Assembly (NCBI RefSeq): GCF_937927635.1
Contig: NZ_CALBRW010000017.1
Coordinates: forward strand, 62,001 to 126,000
Reading direction: 5' to 3'
Length of the DNA stretch: 64,000 nucleotides
Source of the DNA: an uncultured Microbacterium sp.
Lineage (GTDB): Bacteria; Actinomycetota; Actinomycetes; Actinomycetales; Microbacteriaceae
The position numbers were made by a program, and so were the translations under genes. How positions within the stretch are numbered: position 1 is the stretch's first letter; each line of letters opens with the position of its first letter. The notes beneath the pieces are model-generated. The model saw only the letters and a list, made by a program, of their open reading frames with translations, ran no database searches and was not told the DNA's origin. Of the stretch, positions 38,899 to 48,062 are shown piece by piece.

Positions 38899-39648
38899 GT
38901 GAACACGGCCACGAGTCTGATCCCGACGCTGATCGGAGTGGGGATCCTTGTCGCCGTGGCGACGGCCGCGCTGCTGCTGTTCCGCGTGCATGCGGCCTGG
39001 TCGCCGGCCGCGGCCATCGCACGCGGCGTGATTCAACTGGCCGCAATCAGCCTGATCCTCGGCGGGATCATCACGAATCCGCTCTGGATCGCGCTGGCGC
39101 TGCTGGTCATGCTGACGGTCGCCGTCTCGGTCGCAACCCGGCGGATCGGCTGGGGCGGGCGATCGGCGCTGGTGATGTCGACCTCCATCGCCGCAGGCAT
39201 CGCTGTCGCCGCGACGACGGTGTTCGCCACCGGGGCGCTGGAGCCGACGCCGCGCTACGCGCTGGCGATCGGGGCGATCATCATCGGCAACACCATGAAC
39301 ATCGCCACACTGACAGGACGCCTGTTCGCGGCATCCGTCGCCGATCACTGGGACGAGGTGGAGGGATGGCTGGCGCTGGGCGCCACACCGCGTCAGTCCA
39401 CCCTGTATCTGGCGCGCCGCGCCGTGCGCGAGGCGCTGATCCCGTCAGTGGACCAGACCAAGACCACCGGGCTCGTGGTGCTCCCCGGCGCCTTCGTGGG
39501 CGCGATCTTCGGCGGACTTTCACCGTTGGAGGCCGGTCGCTTCCAGATCATCGTCCTGGCCGCGATCATGGCCGCGGGATCCGTCTGCGCGGTGCTGGTC
39601 GCGCTCTGGCAGGGCGCCGTGGCCACCCGCGTCAACGCCCCAGCCTGA
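38899..39648 (+). CDS. FetB/YbbM-like (UPF0014) ABC transporter permease
   Basis: A 249-residue permease with about seven membrane segments and the family block NTMNIATLTGRLF, EVEGWLALGATPRQST and PGAFVGAIFGGLSPLEAGRFQI. E. coli FetAB exports iron and helps resist peroxide. No ATPase subunit lies beside it, so the partner must be elsewhere or the gene acts alone. It converges on the DEAD-box gene over a long hairpin. Confidence 0.85.
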   Translation: MNTATSLIPTLIGVGILVAVATAALLLFRVHAAWSPAAAIARGVIQLAAISLILGGIITNPLWIALALLVMLTVAVSVATRRIGWGGRSALVMSTSIAAGIAVAATTVFATGALEPTPRYALAIGAIIIGNTMNIATLTGRLFAASVADHWDEVEGWLALGATPRQSTLYLARRAVREALIPSVDQTKTTGLVVLPGAFVGAIFGGLSPLEAGRFQIIVLAAIMAAGSVCAVLVALWQGAVATRVNAPA

Positions 39649-39677
39649 TCGCCGCCGCGCATTTCCCACCTCCCTGA

Positions 39678-39761
39678 CGTCGAGAGCACGACATCTCGCC
39701 GAGTGCACGGGATGTTCGCGTGAACGAGCCGTGCGCTCGGCGAGGTCCCGTGCTCTCGACG
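39678..39761. terminator. Long bidirectional hairpin between convergent genes
   Basis: Two 33-base arms (39678-39710 and 39729-39761) match inversely at 29 of 33 positions around an 18-base loop, and CCTCCCTG and CAGGGAGG outside can extend the stem. It lies 29 bases after the permease stop and 23 bases before the 3' end of the helicase gene, so it can end both transcripts. Confidence 0.7.
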
Positions 39762-39784
39762 GGAGGATCAGGCAGGGAGGCGGG

Positions 39785-41695
39785 TCAGTTCTTGTGGCGG
39801 GGGTTGCGGGCGGGGCGGTCGTCGCGGGAGTAGCCCCGGTCGTCTCGGTGACCCCGGTCGTCTCGGGAGTGGGCCCGGTCGTCGCGGGAGTGGCCCCGGT
39901 CATCCCGGGAGTGGCCCCGGTCGTGGCCGCGGCCACGGTCGTCGCGCGGCGCACGACGGTTCGGCACGCCGCGGTCGGGCTTGATCTCGATGAGACGACC
40001 GGAGATGCGGGTGTCGCGCAGCTTGTCCAGCACCGCCGGATCCATGTTCACGGGCAGCTCCACGATCGAGAACTCCGGCTTGATGGCGATGGCGCCGAAG
40101 TCGTCGCGGCCCAGGCCGCCCTCGTTCGCCAGCGCGCCGACGATCTGGCGCGGTTCCACGCGGTGACGACGGCCGACCTCGATGCGGTATGCGGTGTAGT
40201 CGCCGCGGCTGCGGCGCTCGCGCGGTCCGCGGTCGGGACGGTCGCTGCGCTCGCGCGGAGGACGGTTGTCGCGCTGCACGGCGCGGGACAGCTCGTCGTG
40301 CTCGGGGTCCAGCAGCAACGGGGTCTCGCCCTGCGCGACCACGGCGAGGGCTGCGGCGACATCGGCCTCCGGCACGTCGTGGTGGTTCACGTAGTGCGCG
40401 ATGATGTCGCGGAACGCCTCGATGCGACCGGTCTCCTCCAGAGCCTGGGTGATGGCGTCGTCGAACCGGGTCAGGCGCGTGGTGTTCACGTCCTCGGTGG
40501 TCGGCAGCTGCATCTGGGTCGGCTGCTGACGGGTCGCCTTCTCGATGTGCTTCAGCAGGTAGCGCTCGCGCGGCGTGATGAAGCTGATCGCATCGCCCTT
40601 GCGTCCGGCACGGCCGGTGCGCCCGATGCGGTGCACGTACGACTCGGTGTCGGTGGGGATGTCGAAGTTGATGACGTGGCTGATGCGCTCCACGTCCAGG
40701 CCACGGGCTGCCACATCGGTGGCGACCAGGATGTCGAGCCTGCCGTCGCGCAGGTGCCCGACCGAGCGCTCGCGCTGCACCTGCGGCACGTCGCCGTTGA
40801 TGGCGGCGGCGGAGTAGCCGCGGGCGCGGAGCTTCTCGGCGACCGTCTCGGTCTCGTTCTTCGTGCGGACGAACACGATCATGCCGTCGAAGTTCTCCAC
40901 CTCGAGGATGCGCGTCAGCGCATCCACCTTCTGCGCGTAGGAGACGACCAGGTAGCGCTGAGCGATGTTCTGATTGGTCGCGGTCTTCCCCTTGATCGCG
41001 ATCTCCTCGGGCGCGTTGAGGTACTTCTGCGCGAGGCGGCGGATCGCGGAGGGCATCGTGGCCGAGAACAGCGCCACCTGCTTGCTCTCCGGCGTGTCGG
41101 CGAGGATCTGCTCGACATCCTCGGCGAAGCCCATCTTCAGCATCTCATCGGCCTCGTCCAGCACGAGGTACTTCAGCTCGGAGAGGTCGAGGGTGCCCTT
41201 GGCCTGGTGGTCCATGATGCGACCGGGCGTGCCGACGACGATGTGCACGCCGCGGCGCAGCGCCGACAGCTGTACGCCGTAGCCCTGCCCGCCGTAGACG
41301 GGCAGCACGCGCACGTCCTTCATGTGCGAGGAGTACGACTCGAACGCCTCGCACACCTGCAGCGCCAGTTCGCGGGTCGGAGCCAGCACCAGCGCCTGCG
41401 GCGTCTTCTGCGACATGTCCAGGTGCTCCAGCACCGGCAGCGCGAACGCGGCGGTCTTGCCGGTACCGGTCTGCGCGGTGCCCAGCACGTCGCGCCCCTC
41501 CAGCAGCAGCGGGATGGTGGCCGCCTGAATGGGGGAGGGCGTCTCGTAGCCGAGGTCCTTGATGGCCTTCAGCACGGGGCCGGTGATGCCGAGCTCCTCG
41601 AAGCCCGGCTTCGATGCCTCCTGCGCGGAGTCCTCGGCGGTCTCGGGAGCGGAATCGGTCGCGGGCTCGCCGGAGGCGATATCGTCAGCAGTCAC
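39785..41695 (-). CDS. deaD: DEAD-box RNA helicase with C-terminal RNA-binding domain
   Basis: ATP-dependent RNA helicase of the CsdA/DeaD type, used in cold-related RNA unwinding and ribosome assembly. The 636-residue product shows AQTGTGKT (about residue 66), APTRELA, VLDEADEMLKMG, SATMP and HRIGRTGRAG. A DbpA-type RNA-binding domain follows (AYRIEVGRRHRVEPRQIVGAL), then a basic RGG-like tail of heptads. An acidic N-terminus precedes the Q motif. GTG 41695 follows TATCGT by 6 bases. Confidence 0.94.
   Translation of the reverse strand: MTADDIASGEPATDSAPETAEDSAQEASKPGFEELGITGPVLKAIKDLGYETPSPIQAATIPLLLEGRDVLGTAQTGTGKTAAFALPVLEHLDMSQKTPQALVLAPTRELALQVCEAFESYSSHMKDVRVLPVYGGQGYGVQLSALRRGVHIVVGTPGRIMDHQAKGTLDLSELKYLVLDEADEMLKMGFAEDVEQILADTPESKQVALFSATMPSAIRRLAQKYLNAPEEIAIKGKTATNQNIAQRYLVVSYAQKVDALTRILEVENFDGMIVFVRTKNETETVAEKLRARGYSAAAINGDVPQVQRERSVGHLRDGRLDILVATDVAARGLDVERISHVINFDIPTDTESYVHRIGRTGRAGRKGDAISFITPRERYLLKHIEKATRQQPTQMQLPTTEDVNTTRLTRFDDAITQALEETGRIEAFRDIIAHYVNHHDVPEADVAAALAVVAQGETPLLLDPEHDELSRAVQRDNRPPRERSDRPDRGPRERRSRGDYTAYRIEVGRRHRVEPRQIVGALANEGGLGRDDFGAIAIKPEFSIVELPVNMDPAVLDKLRDTRISGRLIEIKPDRGVPNRRAPRDDRGRGHDRGHSRDDRGHSRDDRAHSRDDRGHRDDRGYSRDDRPARNPRHKN
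39815..39916 (-). repeat. Five heptad repeats in the DEAD-box C-terminus
   Basis: The DNA encodes GHSRDDR-like heptads five times in a row (the fourth lacks Ser), with unit length 21 bases or 18 in the short copy. Likely a disordered RNA-binding or phase-separating tail. Confidence 0.85.
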
Positions 41696-41701
41696 CTGCC
41701 C

Positions 41702-41707
41702 ACGATA
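41702..41707 (-). promoter_or_regulatory. -10 hexamer of leaderless helicase promoter
   Basis: TATCGT on the minus strand, 6 bases, GTG 41695. Confidence 0.5.
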
Positions 41708-41758
41708 GTGCCTGCGCCTGAACGGCCGCAGGACGAGATCGCGGAGCGGATGCCGGGC

Positions 41759-43459
41759 TCAGGCCCCGGTGGTCAGCTCGGTCAGCTTCTGCTTGACCTG
41801 TCGGCGCAGCACCTTGCCGATCAGCGATTTCGGCAGCTCATCGACGACGAAGACACGGCGCGGGACCTTGTACGGCGTGAGGATGCCGCGGGCGAACTCC
41901 CGGATGGCCTCCACGTCGACGTCCTTGGATCCCTCGACGACGATGGCGGCGACGACCTCCTCGCCGGAATGGTCGCTGGGCAGGCCCACGACGGCGGCAT
42001 CCACGACATCCGGATGCTGGCGCAACGCCACCTCGACCTCGGTCGGCGCCACGTTGAACCCGCCGGTGATGATGAGCTCCTTGATGCGGTCCACGATGCG
42101 CACGAAGCCGGCCTCGTCGATGGTGACCACGTCGCCGGTGCGGAACCAGCCGTCCACGAACACGGCCTCGGTCTCCTCGGGCTTGCCGTAGTAGCCGGAG
42201 AACACCTGCGGTCCGCGCACGATCAGCTCGCCGGCCGAGCCTGCGGGCACGTCGACGGTGGGATTCTCGGGGTCGACGACGCGGCACTCGGTGCCGGGCA
42301 ACGGCAGCCCCACGGTGCCGGCGACGCGGTTCTCGGCGACGGGGTTGGCCATCAGCACGGGGGAGCACTCGCTGAGCCCGTAGCCCTCGACGAGATACCC
42401 GCCGGTCGCCTCCTCGAAGGGCACGACCAGCTCGTGTGCCAGCGCCATGGCTCCGGAGATCGCGACCTCGGTGCCCGCAAGCGACACGCCCTTCTCCTTC
42501 GCGGCCTTCAGCAGGCGCTCGGCGATCGGCGGCACCAGCGGCAGGAACGTGGCAGGGTGCTTCTTCGTGACCTCGAGCACCAGGTCCGGGTCGAACTTCG
42601 GGAACAGCACCAGCCGAGCGCCCATCGACATCGCGAAGGTCAGACACAGCGTCAGGCCGTAGGCGTGGAACATCGGCAGCACCGCGTACACGACGCAGCC
42701 GTTCCCGCGGGTGATCGAGGGCACCCACGCCTGTGCCTGCGCGGCGTTTGCCAGCAGATTGCGGTGCGTGAGCGAGGCGCCCTTGGGTGTGCCGGTGGTG
42801 CCGGACGTGTACTGGATGATCGCCAGATCGTCGGTCTGAGGACGCGGATGCGTGGCGGACAGGGGAGCGGATGCCAGCAGCGACTCCCACACGACGGTGC
42901 CGCGCACCCTCGCGGTCAGCGCCTCGCGCGACTCGCGCGCCTTCGCGATGGGCAGCTTCAGCATCAGCTGCGTGAGGAACGGCATCCCCTTCGTGATGTC
43001 GACGGAGATGAGCGTCGAGACCGCGAGGTCGTCGGGGAAGTCCTGCACGGTGGCGACGACCTTGTTCCACACGATGGCGTGCGTGGCGCCGTGATCCTCG
43101 AACTGCTTGCGCAGCTCGCGGGGCGTGTACAGCGGGTTGTGCTCGACGACCACCGCGCCCAGGCGCAGCACCGCGTAGAACGCGATGATGTGCTGCGGCG
43201 AGTTCGGCAGCACGATGGCCACAGGGTCGCCCGGCTTCACACCGAGGTCGCGCAGGCCCATGGCCGCGCGGTCGATGGCATCCTGCATCTGCCGATAGGT
43301 GGTCTCGGCGCCGAAGAACTGCAGCGCCGGGGCATCCGGGTAGTCCCGCGCGGAGGCCTCCACGATGTCGACCAGCGAGCCGGTGACCTCGGCGAGATCC
43401 TCAGGCACGCCTTCGGCGTAGCTGGCGGTCCAGGGGCGAGGAGGTACGAACGTCGTCAC
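41759..43459 (-). CDS. Long-chain fatty acid-CoA ligase (FadD-like)
   Basis: ANL-family adenylating enzyme joining a fatty acid to CoA through an acyl-AMP. The 566-residue product shows IQYTSGTTGTPKGASLTH (P-loop), YGLSECSPV, RTGDVVTIDEAGF and the late catalytic Lys in SLIGKVLRR. Domain order and length match long-chain acyl-CoA synthetases. GTG 43459 follows TAGGCT by 6 bases and is divergent from gatC. The chain-length preference cannot be read from the sequence. Confidence 0.9.
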   Translation of the reverse strand: MTTFVPPRPWTASYAEGVPEDLAEVTGSLVDIVEASARDYPDAPALQFFGAETTYRQMQDAIDRAAMGLRDLGVKPGDPVAIVLPNSPQHIIAFYAVLRLGAVVVEHNPLYTPRELRKQFEDHGATHAIVWNKVVATVQDFPDDLAVSTLISVDITKGMPFLTQLMLKLPIAKARESREALTARVRGTVVWESLLASAPLSATHPRPQTDDLAIIQYTSGTTGTPKGASLTHRNLLANAAQAQAWVPSITRGNGCVVYAVLPMFHAYGLTLCLTFAMSMGARLVLFPKFDPDLVLEVTKKHPATFLPLVPPIAERLLKAAKEKGVSLAGTEVAISGAMALAHELVVPFEEATGGYLVEGYGLSECSPVLMANPVAENRVAGTVGLPLPGTECRVVDPENPTVDVPAGSAGELIVRGPQVFSGYYGKPEETEAVFVDGWFRTGDVVTIDEAGFVRIVDRIKELIITGGFNVAPTEVEVALRQHPDVVDAAVVGLPSDHSGEEVVAAIVVEGSKDVDVEAIREFARGILTPYKVPRRVFVVDELPKSLIGKVLRRQVKQKLTELTTGA

Positions 43460-43465
43460 CCGCTC

Positions 43466-43471
43466 AGCCTA
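43466..43471 (-). promoter_or_regulatory. -10 hexamer of leaderless acyl-CoA ligase promoter
   Basis: TAGGCT on the minus strand, 6 bases, GTG 43459. Confidence 0.55.
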
Positions 43472-43506
43472 TGCCGCTCGAGGCGGGTGAACCCGTCTCG
43501 CCCTCG

Positions 43507-43512
43507 TAGACT
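43507..43512 (+). promoter_or_regulatory. -10 hexamer of leaderless gatC promoter
   Basis: TAGACT, 6 bases, GTG 43519. It is 35 bases from the divergent acyl-CoA ligase hexamer, so the two promoters share their upstream DNA. Confidence 0.6.
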
Positions 43513-43518
43513 GGGGTG

Positions 43519-43818
43519 GTGTCTGAAATCACCCCTGATCTTGTGCGCCATCTCGGCGTGCTCGCGCGCATCCAGCTCTCCGACGACGAGGTGACGCAGC
43601 TGACCGGTCAGCTCGACGCCATCGTCGACAACATCGCGAAGGTGTCGGAGGTGGCGACTGAGGACGTCGTCGCCACCAGCCACCCCATCGCGATGAGCAA
43701 CGTCTTCCGCCCCGATGAGGTCGGGCAGTCGCTCACGCACGAGCAGGCGATGCAGAACGCGCCGGATGCCGATGAGGGGCGCTTCCGCGTGACCGCGATC
43801 CTGGGAGAAGAGCAGTGA
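43519..43818 (+). CDS. gatC: Aspartyl/glutamyl-tRNA amidotransferase subunit C
   Basis: Small structural subunit that joins GatA and GatB. The product (99 residues) starts [20 protein letters not shown], with the conserved [13 protein letters not shown] helix and RPDEVGQSL. Start GTG 43519 is chosen from the hexamer spacing; GTG 43516 is in frame one codon earlier. First gene of gatCAB, overlapping gatA by 4 bases. Confidence 0.93.
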   Translation: MSEITPDLVRHLGVLARIQLSDDEVTQLTGQLDAIVDNIAKVSEVATEDVVATSHPIAMSNVFRPDEVGQSLTHEQAMQNAPDADEGRFRVTAILGEEQ

Positions 43819-45347
43819 CGGAGCGAGGAGCAGTGAGCGACATCATCCGCCTGACCGCCGCAGAGCTCGGCGAGAAGCTCGCCACCGGTGAGATCTCCAG
43901 CGTCGAGGCCACGCAGGCGCACCTGGACCGCATCGCCGCCGTCGACGGCGACGTGCACGCCTTCCTGCACGTCCACGAGGGTGCCCTCCGCGCCGCGGCG
44001 GACATCGACGCGCGTCGGGCGGCAGGCGAGCAGCTCGGCCCGATCGCCGGCGTGCCGCTGGCCGTCAAGGACGTGCTGGTAACGAACGATCAGCCCTCGA
44101 CGAGCGGTTCGAAGATCCTCGAGGGGTACCTCTCGCCCTACGACGCCACCGTCGTCGCCCGCTCCCGCGCAGCCGGACTCGTCCCGCTGGGCAAGACCAA
44201 CATGGACGAGTTCGCGATGGGCTCCTCCACCGAGCACTCCGCCTACGGCCCGACGCACAACCCCTGGGATCTGGAGCGCATCCCCGGCGGCTCCGGCGGT
44301 GGTTCGGCCGCGGCCGTCGCCGCCTTCGAGGCGCCGCTGGCGCTGGGCTCGGACACCGGCGGATCGATCCGCCAGCCCGCGCACGTCACCGGCACCGTGG
44401 GCGTCAAGCCCACCTACGGCGGCGTGAGCCGCTACGGCTCCATCGCCCTGGCCTCGAGCCTGGACCAGGTCGGTCCCGTCACCCGCACGGTGCTGGATGC
44501 CGGCCTGCTGCACGACGTGATCGGCGGTCACGATCCGAAGGACTCCACCTCCCTGCCGCAGGAGTGGCCGTCGTTCGCCGCAGCCGCCCGCGAGGGGGCC
44601 ACCGGTCAGGTGCTCAAGGGCCTGAAGGTGGGTGTCGTCAAGGAGCTGCCGGACTCGGGTTTCCAGACCGGCGTCGCCTCGTCCTTCCACGCCTCGCTCG
44701 AGCTGATGGCGGCGCAGGGTGCGGAGATCGTGGAGATCTCGGCCCCGCACTTCGAGTACGCGGTGGCCGCGTACTACCTGATCCTCCCGGCGGAGGCCTC
44801 CAGCAACCTGGCCAGGTTCGACTCAGTGCGCTTCGGCCTGCGTGTCACGCCGCAGGGCGGTGGCACCGTCGAGGACGTCATGTCGCTCACCCGAGAGGTC
44901 GGCTTCGGCCCCGAGGTCAAGCGCCGCATCATCCTGGGCACCTACGCGCTCTCGGCGGGCTACTACGACGCCTACTACGGCAGCGCGCAGAAGGTCCGCA
45001 CGCTCATCCAGCGCGACTTCGACGCCGCGTTCGCGCAGGTCGACGTCATCGCGACGCCCACCGCCCCCACCACGGCGTTCAAACTCGGCGAGCAGATCGA
45101 CGACCCGCTGCAGATGTATCTGAACGACCTCACGACGATCCCGGCGAACCTCGCCGGCATCCCCGGGATCTCGATCCCGTCGGGCCTGGCGCCCGAGGAC
45201 GGCCTGCCCGTCGGCATCCAGTTCCTCGCCCCCGCCCGCGAGGACGCGCGCCTGTACCGCGTCGGTGCGGCGCTGGAGGCGCTGCTGCTGGACGAGTGGG
45301 GCGCACCGCTGCTGGAGAAGGCACCCACCCTGGGAGGAGCACGCTGA
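43815..45347 (+). CDS. gatA: Aspartyl/glutamyl-tRNA amidotransferase subunit A
   Basis: Amidase that frees ammonia from glutamine for the conversion of Glu-tRNA(Gln) and Asp-tRNA(Asn). The 510-residue product holds the Ser-cisSer-Lys triad: [11 protein letters not shown] (Lys) and [27 protein letters not shown] (both Ser). GTG 43815 overlaps gatC as GTGA with GGGAGAAG upstream; GTG 43833 is an alternative. Confidence 0.96.
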   Translation: MTERGAVSDIIRLTAAELGEKLATGEISSVEATQAHLDRIAAVDGDVHAFLHVHEGALRAAADIDARRAAGEQLGPIAGVPLAVKDVLVTNDQPSTSGSKILEGYLSPYDATVVARSRAAGLVPLGKTNMDEFAMGSSTEHSAYGPTHNPWDLERIPGGSGGGSAAAVAAFEAPLALGSDTGGSIRQPAHVTGTVGVKPTYGGVSRYGSIALASSLDQVGPVTRTVLDAGLLHDVIGGHDPKDSTSLPQEWPSFAAAAREGATGQVLKGLKVGVVKELPDSGFQTGVASSFHASLELMAAQGAEIVEISAPHFEYAVAAYYLILPAEASSNLARFDSVRFGLRVTPQGGGTVEDVMSLTREVGFGPEVKRRIILGTYALSAGYYDAYYGSAQKVRTLIQRDFDAAFAQVDVIATPTAPTTAFKLGEQIDDPLQMYLNDLTTIPANLAGIPGISIPSGLAPEDGLPVGIQFLAPAREDARLYRVGAALEALLLDEWGAPLLEKAPTLGGAR

Positions 45348-46858
45348 TGGCCGCCGTCAAGCTGATGGATTACGACAAGGCTCTCGAGCTGTTCGAGCCG
45401 GTGCTCGGCTTCGAGGTGCACGTCGAGCTGAACACCCGCACGAAGATGTTCTCCGATGCGCCGAACCCCGCCAACGAGGAGTACCACAGCGCCGAGCCCA
45501 ACACGCTCATCGCGCCCGTCGACCTGGGGCTGCCCGGCTCGCTGCCGGTGGTCAACGCCACGGCCATCCGCTCCTCGATCAGCCTGGGCCTGATGCTGGG
45601 CTGCTCGATCGCGGAGTCCTGCCGCTTCGCCCGGAAGAACTACTTCTACCCGGACATGGGCAAGAACTACCAGATCTCGCAGTACGACGAGCCCATCGCC
45701 TACGAGGGCTCGGTCGAGATCGAGCTCGAGGACGGCACGCTGGTGTCCATCCCCGTCGAGCGCGCGCACATGGAGGAGGATGCCGGCAAGCTCACGCACA
45801 TGGGTTCGACCGGCCGCATCCAGGGCGCCGACTACTCCCTGGTGGACTACAACCGCGCAGGTGTGCCGCTGGTCGAGATCGTCACCAAGCCGATCTTCGG
45901 CGCCGGGCACCGCGCGCCGGAATACGCCAAGGCGTACATCGAGGCCATCCGCGACATCGCGAAGGTCCTGGGCATCTCGGAGGCGCGGCTGGAGCGCGGC
46001 AACCTGCGCTGCGACGCCAACGTGTCGCTGCGTCCCCGCGGTCAGGAGAAGCTGGGCACCCGCACCGAGACGAAGAACGTCAACTCGATGCGCTCCGTGG
46101 AGCGCGCCGTGCGCTACGAGATCCAGCGCCAGGCCGCCATCCTCGCCGACGGCGGCACCATCACGCAGGAGACGCGGCATTGGCACGAGGACACCGGCGT
46201 CACCTCGCCGGGGCGCCCGAAGTCGGATGCCGATGACTACCGCTACTTCCCGGAGCCCGACCTGGTGCCCGTGCAGCCCTCTCGCGAGCTGGTCGAGGAG
46301 CTCCGCGCGGCGCTGCCCGAGCAGCCCGTCGCCCGTCGCCGCCGGCTGAAGGCCGAGTGGGGCTTCACAGACCAGGAGTACCAGGACGTGCGCAACGGTG
46401 GTCTGGTCGAAGTCGTGGAGGCCACCGTCGCCGCGGGCGCGTCTCCGGCATCCGCCCGCAAGTGGTGGACGGGTGAGATCACCCGTATCGCCAACGCGAC
46501 CGAGCGCGAGGCCACCGAGCTCGTCACGCCCGCAGGCGTCGCGGCCCTGCAGCAGCTGGTGGACGCCGGCACGCTGACCGACAAGCTGGCCCGTCAGGTG
46601 CTCGACGGCATGATCGCCGGTGAGGGCACCCCGCAGGAGGTCGTGGATGCGCGCGGCCTGGCCGTGGTCTCCGACGACGGCGCGCTGATCGCGGCCATCG
46701 ATGACGCGCTGGCCGCTCAGCCCGACGTGATGGCCAAGATCAAGGACGGCAAGGTGCAGGCCGCCGGCGCCATCATCGGCGCCGTGATGGAGGCCATGCG
46801 CGGCCAGGCCGATGCGGCCCGCGTGCGCGAGCTGATCCTGGAGCGCGCCGCTCAGTAG
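45347..46858 (+). CDS. gatB: Aspartyl/glutamyl-tRNA amidotransferase subunit B
   Basis: Kinase subunit that activates the misacylated tRNA carboxylate for amidation. The 503-residue product has [49 protein letters not shown] and a C-terminal YqeY-like helical domain binding tRNA. The ATG overlaps the gatA stop (TGATG) and has GGGAGGAGC in front. A gatCAB operon implies that Gln-tRNA and possibly Asn-tRNA are made indirectly here. Confidence 0.96.
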   Translation: MAAVKLMDYDKALELFEPVLGFEVHVELNTRTKMFSDAPNPANEEYHSAEPNTLIAPVDLGLPGSLPVVNATAIRSSISLGLMLGCSIAESCRFARKNYFYPDMGKNYQISQYDEPIAYEGSVEIELEDGTLVSIPVERAHMEEDAGKLTHMGSTGRIQGADYSLVDYNRAGVPLVEIVTKPIFGAGHRAPEYAKAYIEAIRDIAKVLGISEARLERGNLRCDANVSLRPRGQEKLGTRTETKNVNSMRSVERAVRYEIQRQAAILADGGTITQETRHWHEDTGVTSPGRPKSDADDYRYFPEPDLVPVQPSRELVEELRAALPEQPVARRRRLKAEWGFTDQEYQDVRNGGLVEVVEATVAAGASPASARKWWTGEITRIANATEREATELVTPAGVAALQQLVDAGTLTDKLARQVLDGMIAGEGTPQEVVDARGLAVVSDDGALIAAIDDALAAQPDVMAKIKDGKVQAAGAIIGAVMEAMRGQADAARVRELILERAAQ

Positions 46859-46863
46859 GTGCA

Positions 46864-46885
46864 GGGGTCACTGAGCCTGTCGAAG
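46864..46885. repeat. Single REP-like sequence
   Basis: A GGTCACTGAGCCTGTCGAAG stretch between the convergent gatB and TetR genes resembles short repeats common between genes in Microbacterium genomes. Only one copy is present here, so this rests on recall of the type. Confidence 0.3.
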
Positions 46886-46902
46886 CGTCGTCGCGCTGCT
46901 GT

Positions 46903-47496
46903 TCAGGACGCCATCGTCGTGGACAGCAGCCCGACGCTCAGCAGCCGCGCGATGGCGCGGAGACTGGCGGCCTCGTGCAGGTGGCGACGGTCGGCGGATG
47001 ACGGTTCCAGCGGCCTCGCGGTGATGGTGGCCGACCAGGCCGCGGCTGCGGCGCGCAGCGCGTGCACGTCGACCGTGCCGGGCAGGCTGGCCCGCAGCGC
47101 GCGCTCGATCGCGTCGTGCAGTGCGTGCCGGTAGCGCGTGAGGACCTCCCGCACTTCGGGCCGGATGTGCGCCTCGTGCCAGACCACCTCGCGCAGCACG
47201 GCGGACGCCGCGCGGTCGCCGAGCACCCGGTCCGCGACGTTGACGAGAGTCTTCACGGGATCACCGGGTGCGATCAGCGTCTCCGGATCCAGCGCCGTGC
47301 TCAGGCGCTCCGCGAGAAGCGCCGTGAGGATGTCCTGCTTGGTGCGGAAGTAGTAGAACAGCAGCCCCTTCGGCACGCCGGCGGCGTGGGCGAGGCGTGC
47401 CGTGGACGTGCCGTCGAACCCGTGCCTGGCGAACAGCACCTCGGCGGCGTCCAGGATGCGACTTCGCGCGTGAAGGCGGTCGGTGTCGTCGGCCAT
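46903..47496 (-). CDS. TetR-family transcriptional regulator
   Basis: A 197-residue repressor with the N-terminal TetR helix-turn-helix (RILDAAEVLFARHGFDGTST, then LLFYYFRTKQDILTALL) and an all-helical ligand domain. ATG 47496 has GGGAGGG upstream. It lies 65 bases downstream of the SPW membrane gene on the same strand, and a perfect 16-bp palindrome sits at the promoter of that gene, so it probably represses its own operon. The ligand is unknown. Confidence 0.9.
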   Translation of the reverse strand: MADDTDRLHARSRILDAAEVLFARHGFDGTSTARLAHAAGVPKGLLFYYFRTKQDILTALLAERLSTALDPETLIAPGDPVKTLVNVADRVLGDRAASAVLREVVWHEAHIRPEVREVLTRYRHALHDAIERALRASLPGTVDVHALRAAAAAWSATITARPLEPSSADRRHLHEAASLRAIARLLSVGLLSTTMAS

Positions 47497-47561
47497 CGGG
47501 ACCCTCCCAAGATGCGGGGCGGCGGTCTCCCGTCGCCCCGGCTTCTGATTCGCTGAGCAGT

Positions 47562-47936
47562 TCAGGCGTGCGCGGCGCGGTGCCCACCGGGCATCGCGTG
47601 GTGCGCCTTCTCCGCGGGCGCGAGGGCCCACAGGCCGGCGATCACTCCGACGGCACCGCAGATCCAGGCGGTCCAGGCGGGACCCGCCGAGCCCGCGAAC
47701 GATCCGAACCATGGCGACAGGAACAGCAGCGCGCCGATGACGGCGACAGCCCATTCCATGGACACCATGCCCGGCATCGCCAGGCTCCACACTCCAGCGG
47801 CGATCATCAGGATGCCCAGCACGACCATCATCGAGATCGTCGCGCCCGTGCGCGGCGTCGTCCAGCTGCTCGCCAGGGCGGCGTACAGTCCGGCGGCGAC
47901 GGCCACCCAGTCCTGCCAGCGTGTCCACCTCTTCAT
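47562..47936 (-). CDS. SPW-repeat membrane protein
   Basis: A 124-residue membrane protein with four hydrophobic segments and the SPW motif (GALLFLSPWFGSFAGSA) near the middle. The family is found mainly in Actinobacteria and is of unknown function. ATG 47936 is favoured over ATG 47945 because the AAGGAGG run abuts the first and is 9 bases from the second. Controlled, by position, by the TetR-type gene behind it. Confidence 0.83.
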   Translation of the reverse strand: MKRWTRWQDWVAVAAGLYAALASSWTTPRTGATISMMVVLGILMIAAGVWSLAMPGMVSMEWAVAVIGALLFLSPWFGSFAGSAGPAWTAWICGAVGVIAGLWALAPAEKAHHAMPGGHRAAHA

Positions 47937-48003
47937 TGAACTCATCCTCCTTGCAGAAAGAATGGCTCCCGAATCGGGGGTCGATGCCAGTGTACGTCGA
48001 GTT

Positions 48004-48019
48004 TTGACCGATCGGTCAA
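48004..48019. promoter_or_regulatory. TetR-type palindromic operator
   Basis: TTGACCGATCGGTCAA is a perfect 16-bp palindrome. On the minus strand its first six bases make a -35 (TTGACC) with TACACT at 47994-47989 as -10 (19-base gap) for the SPW-TetR operon, so binding would block the promoter. It also lies 31 bases upstream of the dinB -10. Confidence 0.7.
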
Positions 48020-48050
48020 GAATCTGCGAACGGATGTCGGCGGCCTCGAC

Positions 48051-48056
48051 GAGAAT
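48051..48056 (+). promoter_or_regulatory. -10 hexamer of leaderless dinB promoter
   Basis: GAGAAT, 6 bases, ATG 48063. Confidence 0.45.
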
Positions 48057-48062
48057 GGGGGG

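Noticed and set aside
39731..43594. A 1287-codon plus-strand frame opposite the helicase and acyl-CoA ligase
   Set aside because: Covers two conserved minus-strand genes and their promoters; the product has no recognisable domain.
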